DNA of 64,000 nucleotides from Eudasyphora cyanicolor (Eukaryota > Arthropoda > Insecta > Diptera > Muscidae): positions 272,805,071 through 272,869,070 of the forward strand of contig OZ005736.1 in assembly GCA_963930755.1 (NCBI GenBank), written 5' to 3'. Each line of letters begins with the position of its first letter. The stretch's first letter is position 1. The notes under the pieces are model-generated. The model saw nothing but the letters and a program-made list of their open reading frames with translations, made no database searches and was not told the origin of the DNA. The translations under genes were made by a program, and so were the position numbers. Shown piece after piece: positions 58,207-64,000 of this stretch.

Positions 58207-61200
58207 GAGGAAGATATCGACGGTCAAAATTACAGTGATCTTCCGACTCTATAGTATAGAGGAAGATCACAGTGATCAATTCTGGGAAAATTAGATATAT
58301 AGGAAGATCACTGTGATCGATCGATTCTAGTATAGAAGAAGATTACTCCGATCGGCATAGGTATAGAGGAAGATCACAGTGATCGACTCTAGTATAGAGG
58401 AAGATCACTATGATCGACTCTAGTATAGAAGAAAATCACTGTGATCGACTCTAGTATAGAGGAAGATCACTGTGATCGACTCTATTATAGAGGAAGATCA
58501 CTGTGATCGACTCTAGTATAGAGGAAGATCACTATGATCGACTCTAGTATAGAAGAAAATCACTGTGATCGACTCTAGTATAGAGGAAGATCACTGTGAT
58601 CGACTCTATTATAGAGGAAGATCACTGTGATCGACTCTAGTATAGGGGAAGATCACTGTGATCGACTCTAGTATTGAGGAAGATCACTGTGATCGACTCT
58701 AGTATTGAGGAAGATCACTGTGATCGACACTAGTATTGAGGAAGATCACTGTGATCGACTCTAGTATTGAGGAAGATCACTCTGATCGGCATAAGAATAG
58801 AGGAAAATCGCAGTGATCGGTCGACTTATGTATAGTGGAAGATCTCAGTAATCGACTCAATTACTATAGAGGAAGATCGCTGTGATCGGCTCTATAATAG
58901 AGGAAAATCCATGTGATCGACTCTAGTATAGAGGAAGATCCCTGTGATCGACTTTATTATAGAGGAAGATCGCTGCGATCGACTCTAGTATAGAGGAAGA
59001 TCGCTGCGATCGACTCTTGTAAAGAGGAAGTTCACTGTGATCGACTCTAGTATAGCGGAAGTTCTCTGTGATCGACTCTAGTATAGCGGAAGTTCTCTAT
59101 GATCGACTCTAGTATAGAGGAAGATCACTATGATTGACTCTAGTATAGAGGAAGATCACTATGATCGACTCTAGTATAGAGGAAGATCACTATGATCGAC
59201 TCTAGTATAGAAGAAGATCACTGTGACTCTATTATAGAGGAATATCACTGTGATCGACTCTAGTATAGGGGAAGATTACTGTGATCGACTCTAGTATAGG
59301 GGAAGATCACTGTGATCGACTCTAGTATAGAGGAAGATCACTGTGATCGACTCTAGTATTGAGGAAGATCACTGTGATCGACTCTAGTATTGAGGAAGAT
59401 CACTGTGATCGACTCTAGTATTGAGGAAGATCACTGTGATCGACTCTAGTATTGAGGAAGATCACTCTGATCGGCATAAGAATAGAGGAAAATCGCAGTG
59501 TTCGGTCGACTTATGTATAGTGGAAGATCTCAGTAGTCGACTCAATTACTATAGAGGAAGATCGCTGTGATCGGCTCTATAATAGAGGAAAATCCATGTG
59601 ATCGACTCTAGTATAGAGGAAGATCCCTGTGATCGACTTTATTATAGAGTAAGATCGCTGCGATCGACTCTAGTATGCAGGAAGGACACAATGATCGACT
59701 ATAGTATAGAGGAAGATCACTGTGATCGACTCTGGTATAGAGGAATATCACTGTGATCCACTCTGGTTTAGAGGAATCTCACTGTGATCCTCTCTGGTAT
59801 AGAGGAAGATCTCTGTTATCGACTCTGGTATAGAGGAAGATCACAGTGATCGACTCTAGTATAAACGAAGATCACAGTGATAGAGTAAGATTACTCTGAT
59901 CGGCATAAGTATAGAGTAGGATTACTCTGATCGACTCTTGTATACAGGAAGATCACAGTGATCGATCGACTCTAGTATAGCGGAAGATCATTGCAATCGA
60001 GTCTATAATAGAGGAAAATCAGTGTGATCGACTCTAGGAAGATCACTGCGATCGACTCTGGTATAGAGAAAGATCACTATGATCGACTCTAGTATAGAAG
60101 AAGATCACTGTGATCGACTCTAGTATAGAGGAAGATCATTGTGATCGACTCTATTATAGAGGAAGATCACTGTGATCGACTCTAGTATAGGGGAAGATCA
60201 CTGTGCGATCTTCCTCTATAATAAAGTCGATCACAGGGATCTTCCTCTATTATAGAGCCGATCACAGCGATCTTCCTCTATAGTAATTGAGTCGATTACT
60301 GAGATCTTCCACTATACATAAGTCGACCGATCACTGCGGTTTTCCTCTATTCTTATGCCGATCAGAGTGATCTTCCTCAATACTAAAGTCGATCACAGTG
60401 ATCTTCCTCAATACTAGAGTCGATCACAGTGATCTTCCTCAATACTAGAGTCGATCACAGTGATCTTCCTCAATACTAGAGTCGATCACAGTGATCTTCC
60501 TCAATACTAGAGTCGATCACAGTGATCTTCCTCAATACTAGAGTCGATCACAGTGATCTTCCCTATACGAGTTGATCATAGTGATCTTCCTCTATACTAG
60601 AGTCGATCACAGTGATCTTCCTCTATACTAGAGTCTACCTCAGAAGTCTTCCTCTAATCTAGAGTCGACCTCAGAGGTCTTCCTCTATACTAGAGTCGAC
60701 ATCAGAGGTCTTCCTCTATACTAGAGTCGATCACAGTGATCTTCCCCTATACTAGAGTCGATCACAGTGATCTTCCCCTATACTAGAGTCGATCACAGTG
60801 ATCTTCCTCTATAATAGAGTCGATCACAGTGATCTTCCTCTATACTAGAGTCGATCACAGTGATCTTCTTCTATACTAGAGTCGATCATAGTGATCATTC
60901 TCTATACCAGAGTCGATCGCAGTGATCTTCCTCTATTATAGACTCGATCGCAATGATCTTCCGCTATACTAGAGTCGATCGATCACTGTGATCTTCCTCT
61001 ATACAAGAGTCGATCAGAGTAATCCTACTCTATACTTATGCCGATCAGAGTAATCTTACTCTATCACTGTGATCTTCCTTTATACTAGAGTCGATTACTG
61101 TGATCTTCCTCTATACTATTGTCGATCGATCACTGTGAGGAATATCACAGTGATCCACTCTGGTTTAGAGGAATCTCACTGTGATCCTCTCTGGTATAGA

Positions 61201-61560
61201 GGAAGATCTCTGTTATCGACTCTGGTATAGAGGAAGAACACAGTGATCGATCGACTCTAGTATAGAGGAATATCACTGCGATCGACTCTAGTGTAAAGGA
61301 AGATCACTGTGATCGATCGACTTTAGTATAGTGGAAGATCACTGTGATCGATCGACTTTAGTATAGTGGAAGATCACTGTGGCCGATCGACTAAAGTATA
61401 GAACAACATCACAGTGATCGATCGACTTTATTATAGTGGAAGAGCGGAATGATCAATAGACTTTACTATTGAGTAATATCACAGTGATCAATCGAATTAA
61501 CTTCAGATGAAGTTAACGTTGATCGATCTACTTTACTAAAGTGTAAAAACTGAGTGATCA
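58207..61560. repeat. 31-bp satellite, type 2 (GATCACTGTGATC / CTCTAGTATAGAG), with an orientation switch
   Basis: Each 31-bp unit is two near-palindromes, GATCACTGTGATC and CTCTAGTATAGAG, joined by GA and GAA. Units run in one direction to about 60204, then in the opposite direction from about 60205 to 61130, then forward again to 61560. Marked variant units (for example TCTGATCGGCATAAGAATAG) occur at 58780 and 59465, a 685-bp higher-order shift. They occur inverted at 60345-60365. Confidence 0.9.
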
Positions 61561-62999
61561 TCTCCATTCACTCTGCTACCTTTTCCGCAATCTTTTCGCT
61601 TGATTACGTTTTTATAAAAAAAACTATTCGATTCTTGTTAGTTTTCCTCTTGATTGTGTTTCAATCAATCATACTCAAATGTCCGTCCGTCCCTTCTCAA
61701 AACAACAAAATCGGTTATCTCACTTGTCGCTCTGTTAATAGGTAATTTCGTAAAAAGCAAATACTGGAAACCTGCGACAAGACACCTTTCACTTTATGCA
61801 TTATTATTGTATTTGTTGCTGTCGCTGTTGTTGTTGTTGTTACAACAATAAATAATTTAAACAAATGTAAACATTGTGTAAACACTTTAAACAGAAAACT
61901 CTCAAAGCGAACTAAAAATCGCCATAAAATTTAACAAAAAAAAAACAAAATTTAAGCTGCAAACGAACAAGTGTTTTGTTACAAAAAGAAAGAAATAATA
62001 TCAAAGAAAACAAAAACATAATAGAAACCAAAAATAAACTTTATAATAAGCAAGCAAATATTTTTATGCGATATAATCTCTATTTAACAATATGTAGTCA
62101 AATAATATATTTTTAATGGCTTGATAAATAAAACAAATCAAATAAAAACGTATACATACGAGTATACGTACCCCGCTCAAAATATAAACGAATAAACGTA
62201 ACGCATGGAAATTGAAAATGCCATCAAATCAAAATTTCTTTATCAAACTCTGACGTTTTCTGTTATTTGTTGCTGCGATAAAAATTTAAAAACGCCACAC
62301 ATATGTTAACAGCAGTTTTGCTTTAGAAAACGCGTTTAGTCATGTCATTATTTTACAGTCATGTTTTTTTGTTGCCATTTTTTTATGGCCATCTATGAAA
62401 CCGAAACAGTTGCAGACTTTCATACAAAAGATTTATGTCTGAGCTTGAGTAGAAGATGGCAAAGGCAACAGTTTTTCTTTCGTATCTTAGTTTACGGAGA
62501 GAAAAAATCAGCATTTTCTGCACCCCACAGTACAATGTGGCAAGCACAGTGTTGCGAAAGGGAAAATGTAACCCAATCCATGTTAAGTTTTAATAATCTT
62601 AAAAATATACCATTCCTGCCTGCCTACTTTTGGATCTGATGGAGAAAATGGCCAGCTCATAAGGCCTTGAAAATATTCCGCAGGACCAAAGCCAAAAAAT
62701 TGCAAAGGCTTTAACCATAAATTGTTTGCATATCTTGGGAAACAGTTGGAATATATTCATTAGGCAATTTTTTTGGGGGAATTTTCCCGCCTAAAATCCA
62801 GTTAGGACGGACCAAATAAATTGGCTGTGGGACAGATATCTTACAATTTCAAGACTCTTAAATTGTATATCCCAAACTAGGTATATCTAAAACATGAAAT
62901 CTTCTTGTCATTGGAAAGGTCATCGAAAAAGTTCTAAGCAGGTCCAACCCCTTAGTAATTATGTAGGAATGTTCAAACATAAATTTTTTGGAACGAATA
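61561..62999. other. Unique-looking AT-rich DNA
   Basis: (GTT)n/(GTC)n near 61808-61840, then very A-rich sequence to 62200. An open frame of 92 codons at 62361-62639 has no recognisable domain. No transposon ends were seen. Confidence 0.4.
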
Positions 63000-64000
63000 A
63001 TGTCTAAAGGCATTTAAAGCCGCTACGCATTATAGCAAGGCAACATGCCGAATGTACTGATATTAGACTTAGGGAACTGTTACTCTGGTCAGGAAATGGC
63101 TACGGACACAAAGCCATACTGGATGATTGATTGCACTATGACTGAGTCACTTTTTGACAATAATTAACTCACAATTAATTATACCTAAAACATCAGAATG
63201 GAATTGTTGCCTCCCAGGACGTAAAAGATTCTTAATCTTCTGTGCATACTGTTCCAAATATAACATCATGGCTGCTATAGTGTATTTTCCATTGCAAAAA
63301 GATTGCTTGATCACTGTAGTGCTTACACCAGACATATATCTTTGCTATTCTAGGTGCAGCAGAATGGCTGAAAATTAATGTTCTGACCAAAGTCGGTAAC
63401 AATATTTTCTCTGACAGTCAGGCTGCTACCAAGTCCCTGTAATCTATATTCCTAAATTCATAAACTGCCCTTGACAGTAGCAGATCCCTTAAAGTGAGGA
63501 CTGAACAGTTTAAAATTCACAATATATGGTAGCTGGTCTACTGAGACATACCGTGGAACTGCAAAGCAGATGAACTTGCAAGACTAGGACATACCCTACA
63601 CGCTCCAGGTGAACCGGAACATGTGGGCATGCGTCTAGCCTTCTGCAAGCTCTTCTTGAGAGAGAGTGCACTTACGACAACAAATGACAGGTGGTCACTA
63701 GTGAGGCATTGCAGATATCTCAGGCTGTTGTGACCCGCTCTAGACTCAAAACGCACCAATGCACTACTGACGTCGTCGAGAATGGACGTCTTATTGGACG
63801 GCACGCAGAGAGATTGAAGGTCTTACATAAGACGTCTACAAGTGATGGCTGAATGGATAAATCTAGACCACAAGTCGTACCATCAGAAGATTTTAGAATC
63901 TCTAGTTGGTCACATTCAAACACCAGAAATTTCCGACCGCATTCCTGAAGTGCGGCTTACAGCTACCTGTGATTCGTTTGTGCCAGACAGACGCTCCTGG
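63000..64000 (+). pseudogene. Decayed LINE RNase H and C-terminal region, runs off the window
   Basis: Legible blocks in several frames are LRELLLWSGNGYG (about 63070), EWLKINVLTKVGNN-IFSDSQAATKSL (RNase H Asp; about 63366-63438), WNCKADELARLGHT (63552-63595), KRTNALLTSSRMD (about 63748-63786) and RLIGRHAERL (about 63788-63817). These follow the order of the LINE at 6.2-8.5 kb, but the sequence is clearly a different subfamily. Stops and frameshifts are frequent. The reverse-strand open frames here are shadows. The C-terminal cysteine cluster is not legible before the end. Confidence 0.65.

Overview
This window is repeat-dominated, AT-rich, non-coding DNA from a higher fly (Diptera: Brachycera, probably a calyptrate such as a muscid or blow fly). 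The inference rests on four things: spliceosomal introns, dispersed (GTCY)n-bearing repeats of the mini-me/DINE kind known from Diptera, RNase H-bearing LINEs, and mariner/Tc1 and hAT remnants. I see no bacterial-style operons, no rRNA or tRNA genes and no CRISPR array. No complete host gene is present. The best host coding sequence is one 121-nt internal exon (45296-45416, + strand) with both splice sites. A candidate last exon ends at 448.

Layout. 0-6 kb: candidate terminal exon, a complete ~1 kb mini-me-like element (family A), then a nested and duplicated cluster of a second family (B). 6.2-14.7 kb: a 5'-truncated LINE with reverse transcriptase and RNase H domains, a second LINE fragment with an internal tandem duplication, a Tc1-like deletion derivative nested in a family A copy, a fold-back MITE and a family C element. 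14.7-21.6 kb: two paralogous ~190-bp tandem arrays carrying a conserved TTTTGTGGTACACTTT box, separated by unique DNA that ends in a 116-bp MITE. 22.8-29.3 kb: family A and B elements, a ~100-bp tandem array split by a 695-bp hAT-like element with a perfect 8-bp target duplication, and a truncated mariner. 29.9-35.3 kb: a second, diverged array with the GTGGTACAC box, containing a 615-bp DNA transposon. 37-49.7 kb: about 12 kb of a 19-bp near-palindromic satellite in three blocks, interrupted by unique DNA (holding the internal exon) and by a 756-bp mariner derivative. 51.5-53.6 kb: a third mariner relic and a LINE 3' end. 53.7-61.6 kb: several more tandem arrays, including two different satellites with the same 31-bp period; the second switches orientation near 60205. 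62.9-64 kb: another LINE relic running off the edge.

The window looks like a pericentromeric or intron-like repeat landscape. Transposons have inserted into tandem arrays, and several arrays have been duplicated, locally homogenised or inverted. Nothing here forms a pathway. What can be read is the relative order of events: nested insertions, a deletion that preceded a duplication, and satellite blocks with their own diagnostic variants.
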